Source: Anoplopoma fimbria (taxonomy: Eukaryota; Chordata; Actinopteri; Perciformes; Anoplopomatidae). Taken from it: DNA of 64,000 nucleotides. A program made the translations under genes and the position numbers. The DNA is taken from the NCBI RefSeq assembly GCF_027596085.1, contig NC_072457.1, positions 29,699,898 through 29,763,897 of the forward strand, given 5' to 3'. Below, one piece after another: positions 22,481 to 34,219 of this stretch (position 1 is the stretch's first letter; each line of letters starts with the position of its first letter). Under the pieces are notes generated by a model, which ran no database searches, was not told where the DNA came from, and saw nothing but the letters and a program-made list of their open reading frames with translations.

Positions 22481-23639
22481 ACCAGTGTCAACTTTTCATG
22501 CAGGTCTTTTACTCTCCCTCGTGGACTTTTAAGGCGGAGGCCGTCTGTGCCAGAGTGCTCACTGGCATCTGTAGCCATCCAGGCCCCTGTCACATATTGG
22601 GCCACCCGCTAATGTCCATATGCAATCATTTTTTGAGAAATAAATATTTCAGTCACACTTTTTCTGTAAAAAAAACAAATACTGAAGAGAATATGATGTC
22701 CAGAACACAGGGGATATTTAATGTAGAAATTAGATATTTAGTAAAATGGTAGTCATCTTTGTAAGTGCATTATTAGGTCAGAAATACCAGGGGGCAGTTG
22801 TTGCACGGAGCCTCTTAAATTAAGATTAACCTGAAAATGAAATTGTTTGTAAAAAACATTCTTTTGTATTCTCCTTAAGGTTTCCTTAAAATGTTCAGTT
22901 AGAAAATGGATGCTTTTCTTCGTATCTTGCTCCTATACTCTTATACTATACTAAATCTCAATGTGCCTCCGACTCTCTCTTAACTGTAATATGGTAGAGT
23001 TTATGGCAATAAGTCAAGAAAATGAATGCATCCCAAGAAGAAGATTGTTCTGCGACCGTGAAAACCCAATCGATTTTACACTTTAGATTTGACCGGCAGT
23101 CAATTCATGACTTCTTAATGTTGTGAGATCCTTCCAGTCAGCATTAAACCAGGTAGGCTTCTCGAATTCACACCAGTTAACGTTTCCTCCAACATTAGTT
23201 TTGTTCAGTTTGCTGTTATATATGGATCAAATGTTCTTTTTAGCATGTGCTTTCTATACGATTTCTTGTCTTCTTTTCTTCTGCCATTTTTTTTTTTGTC
23301 AAATATCTTTCAATGCAATAAATGCCTTAATGTTTTTCCTAAACTAAGGAAACATTTTTAGAGATTCTGTGTAACACCCTAAACCTAAAGTCCCCCGGCT
23401 TAGAGAAATTAAATCTTAAGTGTCATATTTAAGGAGAAAGCTTAAGGGGTTGTGTGCAAAAGGCCACTGGTACATATTTAAAAAGAAATGCTGCAATTTT
23501 TAAAAATCACTTTTAATTATTCTTTCTCTTCTGTCTCTTGGAGACACACACACACATTTAGACACACACGATGGGACTATATCTCCCAGAGCACTCTGCT
23601 CTCTGCTCCCCCTCAGTCCCAAGGCTAGATAACCATAGA
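22475..23639. other. Non-coding stretch, no gene seen
   Basis: AT-rich DNA. The frames at 22498-22752 and 23123-23347 have no domain. Confidence 0.5.
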
Positions 23640-23644
23640 CAGAA

Positions 23645-23742
<98 letters not shown>

Positions 23743-23794
23743 AGAGAGAGAAAGCGAAATAGAAAGAGAGAGGGAGAGAGAGGGAGAGAGAGAG
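23640..23794. repeat. (GA)n purine-rich microsatellite
   Basis: About 155 bp of GA with scattered GAAA and GGGA interruptions. The Arg/Glu and Ser/Leu frames across it are translations of the repeat. A shorter GA run lies at 23951-23968. Confidence 0.97.
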
Positions 23795-25622
23795 CAGAAG
23801 GAGCTTGTTTTTTTGTCAGTGGGTCACACGGTGGTGGCACGGTTAACTAGCTAATATGATTAAATTTAGCAGATGCATAAGTCACATTGTCAGCCCACAT
23901 CAAAGTCTACATGCTACTGCAAGAGCAAAAACAGGCCCTCTTTGCAAACTGAGAGAGAGAGAGAGAGATGAGGACGCTATGAGGAGACAAGGAAACGGGT
24001 GATGTTTTAAACATAGAACAGAAACAAAATGGTGGGGAAAGATGAGGCAATAATGAGGCAAGAGAGGGAAGAAGAAGAAGAAGTATTAGCGTAACCCATC
24101 AAGTGGACTCTGTGACCTGAAAAGTGGCAGTAAACAGCGAAGCTCTTTCTGTTTTCATCCGAGTACTAATGAAGAGCCGTTGACAAATACTTATGGTGTC
24201 AAGCATGAAAACCAGCTCCCTGACCTTGCGGTTTGATTATCCGCCTTGAGACTGAGAGTTTGTGAGCTCACTTCTCAGATGGTTTATTGTACGGCATCAA
24301 ACACACAAAATTGCTTTGAGAGTCGAGTGCTCCAATTGACCTGTGTTCTCCTTCAAAAGCACGCTACAATATATGCAGCACAAAGAAATAAAGCTTAATA
24401 TAAAATATATAAATCCAAAGCATCACAATGCTGCTCATCGTAATATATCCTATTGAACACATTTCTGTGTACTTTACTTTTTACTTTTGTCGCAGAAAAT
24501 ATCATTTTAGACATATTGCATTAGTTTGTCACTGTTAATTTTAAAATCAAATGTGACATGCACTTGTACTCTGATTGAACTGGCGTATCATTTTAACCAA
24601 TTCAGTATTCAGTCTGACATAATGCTGTCAATCACAAGTTTCATCAAAATGCAATATTATAACAATTATTTGGACAACGATGCGATATTTGCTGTTATCA
24701 CAAAGTGAGCCATGAACCATTTTGATTTCAATTCAGGGGTCTGCGATCAATATGAGGCGATATCATATGCCCTTTTAAAACCATAAGCTTCATTTATAGC
24801 AACTTACAAAAAAGCATCTAAAGTATGATTTGACAAATGTATTATTGGACGCTTTAGGAAGTAAGTGCGCTTGGACGGAAATGGCGACACAGACGTCCCA
24901 TGACAATCTTAAATATGATGTTATGTTTAGACAGCTATTTACGTATGTTGTCATATAGGTTTATCAATGACAGTGTGCTACACAAAATGTGCAGTAAATT
25001 TCATCGCCTTTCATTGTAACATTAGCATGGTCCCAATTTCATCCCCCCCAATTTTTTTATCCTCCCCAATCCTACTTTTTTTCAACTGGACATCTTTAAG
25101 CTTGAATCTAGGTATTCTGCTTAAAATGCCTGTCCCTATTTGACATTATATTGATTCAGATAGATGTATTATTACACCCAAAGTATGACATTGTGTTTAA
25201 GTTAGCCGTTTTGGATGGATTAGTTTCTTCTAATCAATCAGTAGTGACTGAAGGTTCACTTACTTCATTTGCATGAAGCACAGAAGCAATTTAGTTACTA
25301 GAAGCAGTGAATGTAATGTTTTTCATGTCAATTGAACAGAAATTATCTTTTAAGTTGTGCTATTTTTGTTTGTTAACTTATATTAACCTGTACAGCTGCA
25401 TTGATTGTGGAGTTTCTTTGCCATTATTGTTCTGGCCTTATGACAGGAAGATGATTCCATTCTTTCTCCTGAATACCAAGCTGTTACAGCTTTGACTCAG
25501 TTGCATAGCACACTTGACACATTAGAAATGCTAAAAAAATGTAAGATATTTGCAATGTTTTAGAGGTCAAGAACCAGGCTATAGTTGTTTTAGAAATAAT
25601 AAAATAATCCATCACAATAACA
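23795..25622. other. Non-coding stretch, no gene seen
   Basis: AT-rich DNA. No repeat or domain recognised. Confidence 0.5.
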
Positions 25623-25690
25623 ATGAACAAATCAGTCAACAAATAATACAGACTACATAGTCTGTATTATTTGTTAACTGATTTGTTCAT
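25623..25690. repeat. Near-perfect 68-bp palindrome
   Basis: The left arm at 25623-25655 and right arm at 25658-25690 are reverse complements over 33 bp with a single mismatch and a 2-base centre. The arms begin ATGAACAAATCAGT and end ATACAGACTA / TAGTCTGTAT. Complementarity stops sharply at both outer ends. Confidence 0.95.
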
Positions 25691-25849
25691 CGCGTGAAAA
25701 TAAGGTTGAGGACAGGGACTCTCAACACAAAGGTAAATCCTCATTGGTCTGTTCAGGGAAACTCAATTTCTGAGTGTTGAATGCTGCACAGTAGCCTTTC
25801 TTATCCTTCTTACTGCCTAGCTCTAGTGATTGTCAGGCCGTCAGCCAAC

Positions 25850-26352
25850 ACCTTGGTCCATACTGAAATATCTTGAGAACTATTTGATGGATTGCCATGA
25901 AATACAGACAAGACTGCTACAGACCAGTGTTAATGAAATCTATGATGAATGTTGGACACTGTGTGTGAACTATTTTACAAGCCTTATCTAATTCTAATAA
26001 CATTACTTATCCCCTTAATTCTAGACCAGTGCCTCCATGAGGTTGATCATTATGGCTCTGAGTGAAATGTCTCAACAACCGTTAAATGGTTTTCCATGAA
26101 ATCTGGTACAGACATGTATTGTTCCTCAAGGAAGAATTAAACAACAATTGTTACTTTTCCAATACCTTAGTATATCACAAAACACTATGCTTATGATAGT
26201 GCCAATTAACAAATGTTAGCATTCAAGCATGCTACAATGGTGAACATGCTTAATTACCATTACCATGAACATTTTCATTATGAGCAAAATAGCATCTTAG
26301 CATTACCATTTAGCTGAAAATATTACTGTGCCTAGGCACAGTCTGATAGTCT
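25850..26352 (+). repeat. Teleost interspersed repeat, copy 2
   Basis: Contains TTGGTCCATACTGAAATATC, GATGGATTGCCATGAAAT, TTTTCCATGAAATCTGGTAC and CCTCAAGGAAGAATTAAAC, then several GTTAGCAT/AGCATGC phrases and CTGTGCCTAGGCACAGTCTG at the end. It shares the CCATGAAAT..GAGGAAGAATTA..GCATGCT order with copy 1 at 5496-5905. The family is recognised but unnamed. An extra segment in the middle (about 25940-26040) suggests an insertion or a compound copy. Confidence 0.65.
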
Positions 26353-27845
26353 TCATCAACTAAATTCATGTTCCTCTTTTTGTGACATTAATATTTCCTA
26401 ACAGTTTGTCATTAATCCTGATGTGCTGCTTTGTGATGCCTTTTGGTGTCAGCGCTTCCTTGAATGCATCACCAAGGTTTAAAACCAGAGACAAAAGAAC
26501 AAGGATTCAGCTACTGATAGTGTATACCTTATCTGCCTAGCCAAAAGAGTATTGGAATAAATCTATTTTAATTCATTATCTTAAGGTCATGAGCTGATGT
26601 ACGGACAAAAAAAGACTCTTCCTCCCTTTTGTGTCGTGTACTAGCCCCCAAACACAAAATGCAGACACTTGCCTAACTATGTATTTAAATAGACTTGAGC
26701 TGTGAAAATAAGTCTCTGCCAATTTGAATAATGCTGAATGAATAGAGCAGGGCTCTCAGGCTAACGCACATTTAAAATGAGCCTGCTAATGAAAATGAAA
26801 AAAACAAAACATTGTCAAAATCTTGTTGTGTCAGCTGTCTGTTTGATTTTGTGCCTTACATAGCATGCTTCAGGGTACAGAATACTCAGAGGAAGCCTTA
26901 ACTGGGAATTTCCATAATTATCACTACTCCATAAATAAAATAACAATAAAAATGTACACACACATGCACAGTCCCCTGGTGGTGGATAGATAATCACGGG
27001 GGCTTTGAACGCCTCTCGAAATAAATTGGGTTGGAGTCAATAGAAAGTACAATTATACTACTACATTTTATTTCAGCTTTCAAAGTGATATGAACAGAAT
27101 AAAATGATTTGCTGAAAATCAAGACAAAGGAAAGGAAAAGAACAAGATCTATTTTCAACAACAGGTGCTCAGACAAATTGCATCAGACAAGGAGCAACGC
27201 TTTTGTTTTTTGTTTGTTTTTCCTCCTTTAAAATGACAGTAAATGGTTTTTATGCACAGCCTCAGAGGTACTTCCCCAACATTACTTCAGTGAGACCGGC
27301 TTTTTGTTCATGGCTCATTATCACACCCATGAGATTGCAAACTATTGACATTAATGACATTTAAAAACTGTCTAAAAGCTGTTTGGCTGTACATATTGTG
27401 CAGTTCTGGAGCTGCAGTGTGTCACTAGTGAATTCTCCCTCAACTAAAATGTCTTCAGTGGCTGCTAGCTGAGCAGTCGGCACTGGACATGCATTTACAA
27501 AAGCATTCATTAGTTTTACGGGGTTTCAGCTATGGGGCTCATTTGTTTTTGTTTTGTTTTAGTTGCGTGTTCCTGCCGATGCTGTTCTTGTGCCAATTTA
27601 GGCTATGGAGACACAAATGCATACTAAATTGCTTATTGATATTCAGAACAGTGTTTCACATGATAAGTTAACAGTAGAACTTGTTAACACTCGCCCGCTT
27701 GTGTTGATGTGTGCAACTCCACCAAATCATGACATTAAGCATACTTTGGATTGATGGAAAGGGTGAGACTCACTGTATTTAATTAAGAATTGTAATTATT
27801 ATTACCTTTGACAGTTTGAGCTGTTCGACTTTTTGATGTTGAAGC
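26353..27845. other. Non-coding stretch, no gene seen
   Basis: AT-rich DNA without recognised repeats. Frames at 26815-26997, 26994-27176 and 27489-27671 show no domain. Confidence 0.5.
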
Positions 27846-28050
27846 AAAAGTTTGACATTTTGGGAAACATACTTATTTGCTTTCTATCTAGGAGTCATAT
27901 GAGATTAATACCACTCCTGTCTGTCCATTAAATATATACGTCTACGGTCAGTCGATTAGGTTGGCTCAGTCCAAAGTCTAAAAACAAACCAGGCTATCTG
28001 TTTTCTCCTGTTACCGGTCTTTTTGCTATGCTAAGCTAAGCTAATATTCG
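27846..28050 (+). repeat. Teleost interspersed repeat, longer copy
   Basis: AGTTTGACATTTTGGGAAAC, TTATTTGCTTTCTATCTAGG and AATACCACTCCTGTCTGTCC are followed by CCAGGCTATCTGTTTTCTCC and CTATGCTAAGCTAAGCTAAT. The last phrase is the inverse of the TTAGCTTAGCTTAGCA motif in the 13011-13082 copy, so the family has internal inverted symmetry. Recognised from fish genomes, name not assigned. Confidence 0.65.
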
Positions 28051-28987
28051 AGTCCAGAGACGATGTAAGCACCTTCAGCGTTTCCTGGATCTCTCAGTTC
28101 CTTCATCTATGATCATATTCCCTCCCGTTTACTAACCACAGTACCTTTCCATCTCCCCTCTCCCCCTCATGTGCATTCATTTCTCTCTCCTCTCCCCATG
28201 CAGAGTGAAGGGCACAGAGGACTGCCAGTCTGGTCCTCATTATAACAATATGTGCAATACCTTTTACAGTTGTCAGAGTGAGGGGGTAAATCTGGCCGCG
28301 TTGCCCCCTCTGGCAGGAGACCTGTCACATCAATGACCGGTGCGTCTCTCTGATTTGCTGTCGCCGACGGTTACAGACTGATTCTAATCTGTGGCCGAGC
28401 CCTCTGCACTGAGATAATTAAAAACATCACTTTCACAAGTTGGAACACTTGCTTAATAAAGTTGGGTTTTTTTCCAGCATATTTTTTTTTGTGTGTGTGT
28501 GTTGACAGGTAAGACAGTTTTGACAAGTACTCACCCTGGAATGTGATGATGTTTGAGAAAATGCAGAGAAAAGTGACAGTTTTTCGTGAATCATTGGATA
28601 TAATTACAGTGTAAATTATCAAATCATGTAACTGACATTCCAGGTCCTTAGCCATTTGAGGGACTCATTAACAGTTGGGAAATCGTGTTATTGTCTGCAG
28701 TAAGCCTCACTGATTATGAAATCACACAGGATTATAGAAAAGTGTTCATTAGAATGTCAGTAAATGTTAATTGCATCCAATGGGAAGAGATATATTGGAT
28801 GGAGACAAAAAATACTATAAATGCAGTCCACAAAACAATGACATACACCCTGTGACAGAGCTCATATAACCAACCTCGTATATCAATTTATTGATCCATC
28901 GATAGTCCAATCCTCACGTTGCTTCAATTTACTAGATTGTACATCACGCTTGCACACAAAACATATCAGACAGGTGCACAGGAGCAA

Positions 28988-28989
<2 letters not shown>
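28051..28989. other. Non-coding stretch, no gene seen
   Basis: No domain or repeat recognised. A GC-richer patch with GTCGCCGACGG lies near 28360. Confidence 0.5.

Positions 28990-29041
<52 letters not shown>
28990..29041. repeat. (CA)26 microsatellite
   Basis: An uninterrupted CA tract. A complementary TG array follows at 29521. The 164-codon minus frame across it is a by-product. Confidence 0.97.
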
Positions 29042-29043
<2 letters not shown>

Positions 29044-29518
29044 TATATATTTCGTCCTCACACACGAACGCACACAGACAGGACTGACTAGCATATTTCA
29101 CCAGGAGATGGAAAAAATGCTCTATAACAGAAATGTCAAGGTGTTTTAAGGAAGAAATATGCTTTAGCACACAACAGCAGTTGATGAAATGTGACCTTGA
29201 GTTCTTCTTTTTCCATTTTTGTTGGATCCGAATAATGCATGGTGCTGGGTCAGGAGAAAAAGAGGAAAGGGGAAAAAGCAAATCGTGGAACCACTGGGAG
29301 CAACTTTTATGGTTATTACAATCAGTTGTCAGCGCCGAGGAATAAAAAATGAGTTTTAAATTTGAGACTGTATGCATGAGTCACTAGATAATACCGAGAG
29401 GGATCCAACTAACACAGATCATTCTCTGTTTATAATAACTCTTACTAATTACTTTACAGGATCGATAAAACCTGCAAATTGAATGGAACTGTTCTTTTAG
29501 CACAATTTATGGGGAGAG

Positions 29519-29520
<2 letters not shown>
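29042..29520. other. Non-coding stretch, no gene seen
   Basis: AT-rich spacer between two complementary microsatellites. No domain. Confidence 0.5.

Positions 29521-29610
<90 letters not shown>
29521..29610. repeat. (GT)45 microsatellite
   Basis: An uninterrupted GT tract, opposite in orientation to the CA array at 28990-29041. Confidence 0.98.
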
Positions 29611-29611
<1 letters not shown>

Positions 29612-31159
29612 GTGGGAGGGGTTCAACTGAGTTGAGAAATGGGAATGATTGGAATGAGTTTCTTGGGGAAAAAAAAAAAGTTAAAAGAGTTAATTACGTG
29701 CTTATCCTCTTTGGGACATTTTACCTACGGAAGTTTATTTTTAGTTATCTTTTTGTATTTTCATTTTTACTTCTTTTGACAAATATATGCTTGCATTCTT
29801 GTGTATTGGTCTATGTATGTTGGCTTTCAGGCTTTAACCCATAGATCTCCATAGTGGAACTGTTCCATATCGACTGTATTCAAACATGACTGACCCAGTA
29901 TGGAATGGGCTGTAAAGTTTATGCATAGGAAGTTCTAGCATAAGGTCAGTCAGGACTCGGGAAGACAATATTCATTCATGCTGCCAGTCACTTATCTATC
30001 GATGCTCACTGATAGCTTCCTTGTGTTCATCGTTTGGGGCTGTCAATCGTGATATCAGCTGTTCTCATAAGCTGGTCTCCTCTCTTCAATAGCAGAAGGA
30101 ACCCCCTACATTGTTAGTCTATCATCTTGCTGCTGTCTCCTTTTAAATATGCCTTTAGTGCGTTCATGCAGCTGTTACACGCGCCCCTCCACCTTCCCAT
30201 CAACGCCCGATCTCTACAGATTCATCAGGCTTCATCAGCCTCCTCAGCCTACCAGTCTCACCAGAATCATCAGCCACTACCACTCCCAGTGCCTGGACTC
30301 CACGGGGGGATTTATCTTGCTGCTGTTCAGGGCAGACACAATTACAAATCTCCCTGTAGAGTCTAAGTGCCAAAGCCTCTTTGTCTTGTCTTTGACTGGA
30401 AGGAATTCATCATCACACATCAACAATTATCATTTTCTTCATTTACTTGTCTCTTTTGAGTGAAATACATTTGACATCTGGCAGGGGAGACCATGGACTC
30501 AAGACAGTTATGTGTAATATACCATGGTGGGAAACTATATTCATTATCTATGCGGCATTTAAAGTGTCACTTCCCCCTCTGTGGTAATTGGTTTGTAACA
30601 TGTACAAAATTATATATAAATGTTGTAATGATGACAACCCTGTCTCCTACAAGTTATGTTAATGCACTATTTATCTGCAACATTAAGTACATTTTGTAGG
30701 AAGCATATTGCCACCTGGATTATGTTTCCTGTCAAGGCAATGAAGAAACATTATCAATGGTAATACTGAACACTTTTACTGCCAACATATTGAATTGTTT
30801 TTGCTTACAATATCAGTCCTTTTAATACAATAACTGCTGGCAGCAAAGTGAAGCATGATATTGTTTTTACGGCTATATTTCGCCACCGAGTTAGAATTGG
30901 TTTTGGTTATAAATTCAGCTGAACAACAGTAACTTGAAGAACAGAGCACAACGCAGGAGGCTTGTCCTACTGACCCCACTAGCTCTCTCTAGCTTAACCA
31001 AAGGGCTTTTGTTTCCAAAGCCCAACCACATGTGAAACTCTGTTTTTGGGGTCATAAATGTTGCCTCTCCTACACTAAGAAAAAGTTAACAGGGAACATA
31101 ATCCAGGCATTGTAATAATAATATGGTAATAATTATGTGAGAGTCATTGTAACTGTTAA
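29611..31159. other. Non-coding stretch, no gene seen
   Basis: Around 30170-30310 a C-rich patch with CATCAGCCTCCTCAGCC phrases produces Pro/His/Ser-rich frames in two registers (30127-30366, 30149-30463). Neither shows a domain, and the sequence looks like simple CATCAG/CCTCAG drift. Confidence 0.5.
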
Positions 31160-31181
31160 TAACAACAACAACAACAACAAC

Positions 31182-31233
<52 letters not shown>

Positions 31234-31244
31234 GTAATAATAAC
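31160..31244. repeat. (AAC)n(AAT)n trinucleotide microsatellite
   Basis: About seven AAC units at 31160-31182 run directly into about 17 AAT units to 31234, with a GTAAT interruption near the end. The minus-strand poly-Tyr/poly-Cys frame is its translation. Confidence 0.97.
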
Positions 31245-31354
31245 ATAATGAGACGGTTATCAGACCGTGAAATGTAATACCGCTACAACCAGGCGGCAAC
31301 CTCCGGTTCTGCCGAGTGAAGCAAAAGCAGAAGTGTCTTAAAACTTGCATTCTC

Positions 31355-31680
31355 TCTACAGACCAGCAGGAGGCAACTCCTCCAGTTGCAAAAAGAAGTG
31401 CGATTGTATGGAGGTTTGTGAGAAAAGGACCCTACTCCTCACTTGATGTATTACCTCAGTTAACATCGTAAACATAAGTTTATGGTCTCAATTGCTAGTT
31501 TCAAGTCTTCTTTAATACAGCATGATGTTCATTTAGTATATAATGGTCCCATTTAGAGTCTAATAAACCATTAAGCGGAGTCTGCTTTGGGGCGGGCTTA
31601 CTGCCTCAAAACAGCAGTCCTGAAAGCCATGGGTGACACCACAATGACTATGTCCGATTTTATATACAGACTATGGTTAC
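31355..31680 (+). repeat. Teleost interspersed repeat
   Basis: ACAGACCAGCAGGAGGCAAC, TCCAGTTGCAAAAAGAAGTG, TTATGGTCTCAATTGCTAG and AATACAGCATGATGTTCATT are followed by GGGGCGGGCTTACTGCC and ATGGGTGACACCACAATGAC. I recognise this order as an abundant fish repeat. Its right end is near the reverse complement of 16975-17022, so the two regions share family sequence in opposite orientation. Confidence 0.7.
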
Positions 31681-33384
31681 AACACAACAAGCGTTAGAGA
31701 ATGATGCATAAATGTTACCTTCTACAAAAGGCACATTTCTAGAGCAATAGTTTGACCACTATTTCACAGTTTCTTCCCATTCCACTGTCTGTCATTTATC
31801 TCAGGTTTTAAGTCTGCTCAAGTAACTCTCTCCCAACAACTCCATTACCCTCTTGACCCATTGGCCTTTCTCTGCTATGTCTTCCCCAGGATCCACTCGC
31901 TCCTCCCTAACCTATATGCCTACCTGTTTGCCCATAGTTTACCCTTTTGTCCCCCTCCTGTCTGCATCCAGCCCATCTTTTTTTTTCTCTCAATCTCCTT
32001 CCCCCGCGGGACCGGGGCCTTACCTCATGAAAGAGTCATCCGCAGTGCATAGCTCTTAATAACAGCTAATCTGTTTAAGCAGCCGCTAAAAAGGTCATGG
32101 CACGGCTAGCGAGGGACAGAGGGAGGGAGAAGGAATGGCGTGGAATAGAGGATTTAGAAGTAAGAATAAGAGGCCACATGAATAATCAGCACGGGGAGGG
32201 GGGGTGAAACAGCTGCAGTGAGTTTTCCTAAGGTAGAACAAATACAATGTTTTCTCTTATGGAAATGCAGACACAAAACTAGGCATTATGCCGATAAAAA
32301 ACGTGTATCTGTGCAAAAGATATCAGGATGAGTTTAAAGTAGATTCTCTGGTACATGATCGCAACCGAAGTCTCCTGAATCCAGCTTTCGGTTCAATGGG
32401 AAAGTGATTTGTGAACACTCACAGCCATCAGATCCTATTATGGGCCCTGCAAATTCTCTCATAATGACTGTAAGGAGACATCCAATGGTAAAATCAATCA
32501 TAGATCTATGCACTTATTGAGAAGCCATCAGAGGCAGAGAGCAAAGTGAGGGGGGAGGATCAATATGACATAGCAACAGTGAAACACACATTGCACGGGC
32601 AGATGGCGGAGGGCTGCTGGTTAGGTCAGCAGAACGCTGGAGTGGAACGGGAGAGAGAAGCTAATGATGAGATGAACATTTACTATGGCAACAGGCCCAA
32701 TCAATATTCCCCAAAATAAAATGTGTAGTTTGATTGCTTGCCTGCTTACACTGTAATGTAACATTCGCCGAGACATGCAGGTGCACTAATCTTAGTTTCT
32801 CTTAGAAATGCCAATGAGTAATCTATTAATCGCTGTACAAATTCTAATAGATTACCAAAAAAACTGAAGAACAGAGATGTGCAATGTACACTGTCAGAAA
32901 AAGTGCATGGCATGGGGATGTCATAAGGTGGTGACCCCTTTCTAAAAAGTACACATCGATTTAGCATTGCACACCTACAGCATTGTCTGGCTCACAGTGG
33001 ACAGGAAGAAAGTTATTCACAACTGGAGTGAGGTGGAGTTGGATTTAAAAGCAGAGCCTATATACTAATAAGTGTTAAGCTAAAGTTGATCAGTGTTTGG
33101 GACCCTGTAAAGCTTCAGGTGGGGAGACACAAGACTGCGTTAAGCTATTGCTGCCTCCAATACCATATTACCAAAATATTAAATACCCAAATAATATCCA
33201 CCAATCCAGGTTAGACACATGTCCCTGTTTTCTACATGACAATTTTGTCACTGTATCGAAAATTTGAAAGGTATTTCCTTCACACATTCTATTCTGAAAT
33301 CATTGTGTATGTGTTCGGATATAAAACTGCACAAAGGTGTGTCATTGGTCTGGGCAGTAAAGTCTGACAGAAGGGATGCTCAGA
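31681..33384. other. Non-coding stretch, no gene seen
   Basis: A C/T-rich block at about 31820-32040 gives Pro/Ser/Leu-rich frames without domains. The rest is AT-rich. Confidence 0.5.
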
Positions 33385-33748
33385 TTTAAAGCTAGGGTTG
33401 GTAATCTTGAGAAACTATCAAGAGTATGCTTGATTTTAAAAATGATCAAACTGAAAAAAAGGCCAGTGTTGCCAACTCTTTTCCAATGAAAGTAGCTAGC
33501 GGCAATAACTCAAAAAGTTGCTTGACCTAACAAGATAGTTGCCAAGTCTGCAACACTGACAGCCCAGTCATTCAGGTCTCCCACCAAAACCAACCGCCGC
33601 AAAAATCTCATTATGAACATCACAATGATCGTGAACAACAAACATGGCTGTCACGCAGCTTGTAGAACACTCTGATGAAGCGCGATGAGCGCACGCATTG
33701 GGGGGGGGGGGCGGGTAGACTGTCCGATCATTTAATTTGGTCCAAATG
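33385..33748 (+). repeat. Teleost interspersed repeat
   Basis: AAAGCTAGGGTTGGTAATCT, GTGTTGCCAACTCTTTTCC, CAACACTGACAGCCCAGTC, AACAAACATGGCTGTCACGC and TCTGATGAAGCGCGATGAGC appear in order, ending at GACTGTCCGATCATTTAATT. I recognise this series from fish genomes but cannot name it. An 11-G run sits at 33700-33710. Confidence 0.6.
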
Positions 33749-34126
33749 GGCATATGTTAAGGAATATATAGAAATATATTTACAGATGAGTAATTCTAAA
33801 ATCAAACAACAAGCACCTCCACAATAACTTCATCTGTCTGCTAAAAGAGGCTTCATTTAGTAATTAAAAAGTAATTAATTTCCCTTATGTCTTATTTTGA
33901 ACCATCGTAAAATGGCATTAATGGCACTCTTTTTCATTTCATAACAAAGAAATTAATTTAGGGCTACAAAAATATGTGGTGTACTGAATCTAAGGGCATA
34001 TAACTGCTCATTCTCATAGAAGTTACAAGTTACCCTTTCAAATTAGCCTGCCCACTTCACAGAATATTTCAGCAGCTCAACTTTCCCAGCAAACCTCCGA
34101 GACTGCGTGCAAGTCCACACATTCAA

Positions 34127-34127
<1 letters not shown>
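33749..34127. other. Non-coding stretch, no gene seen
   Basis: AT-rich DNA between an interspersed repeat and a CA array. Nothing recognised. Confidence 0.5.

Positions 34128-34217
<90 letters not shown>
34128..34217. repeat. (CA)45 microsatellite
   Basis: An uninterrupted CA tract. The minus-strand poly-Cys/Val frames are by-products. Confidence 0.98.

Positions 34218-34219
<2 letters not shown>

Noticed and set aside
23571..23840. Arg/Glu and Ser/Leu-rich frames
   Set aside because: They are caused by the GA tract, as are those at 49.9 and 55.1 kb. The Ser/Pro-rich minus frame at 6.1-6.5 kb likewise reflects a GA-rich plus strand.
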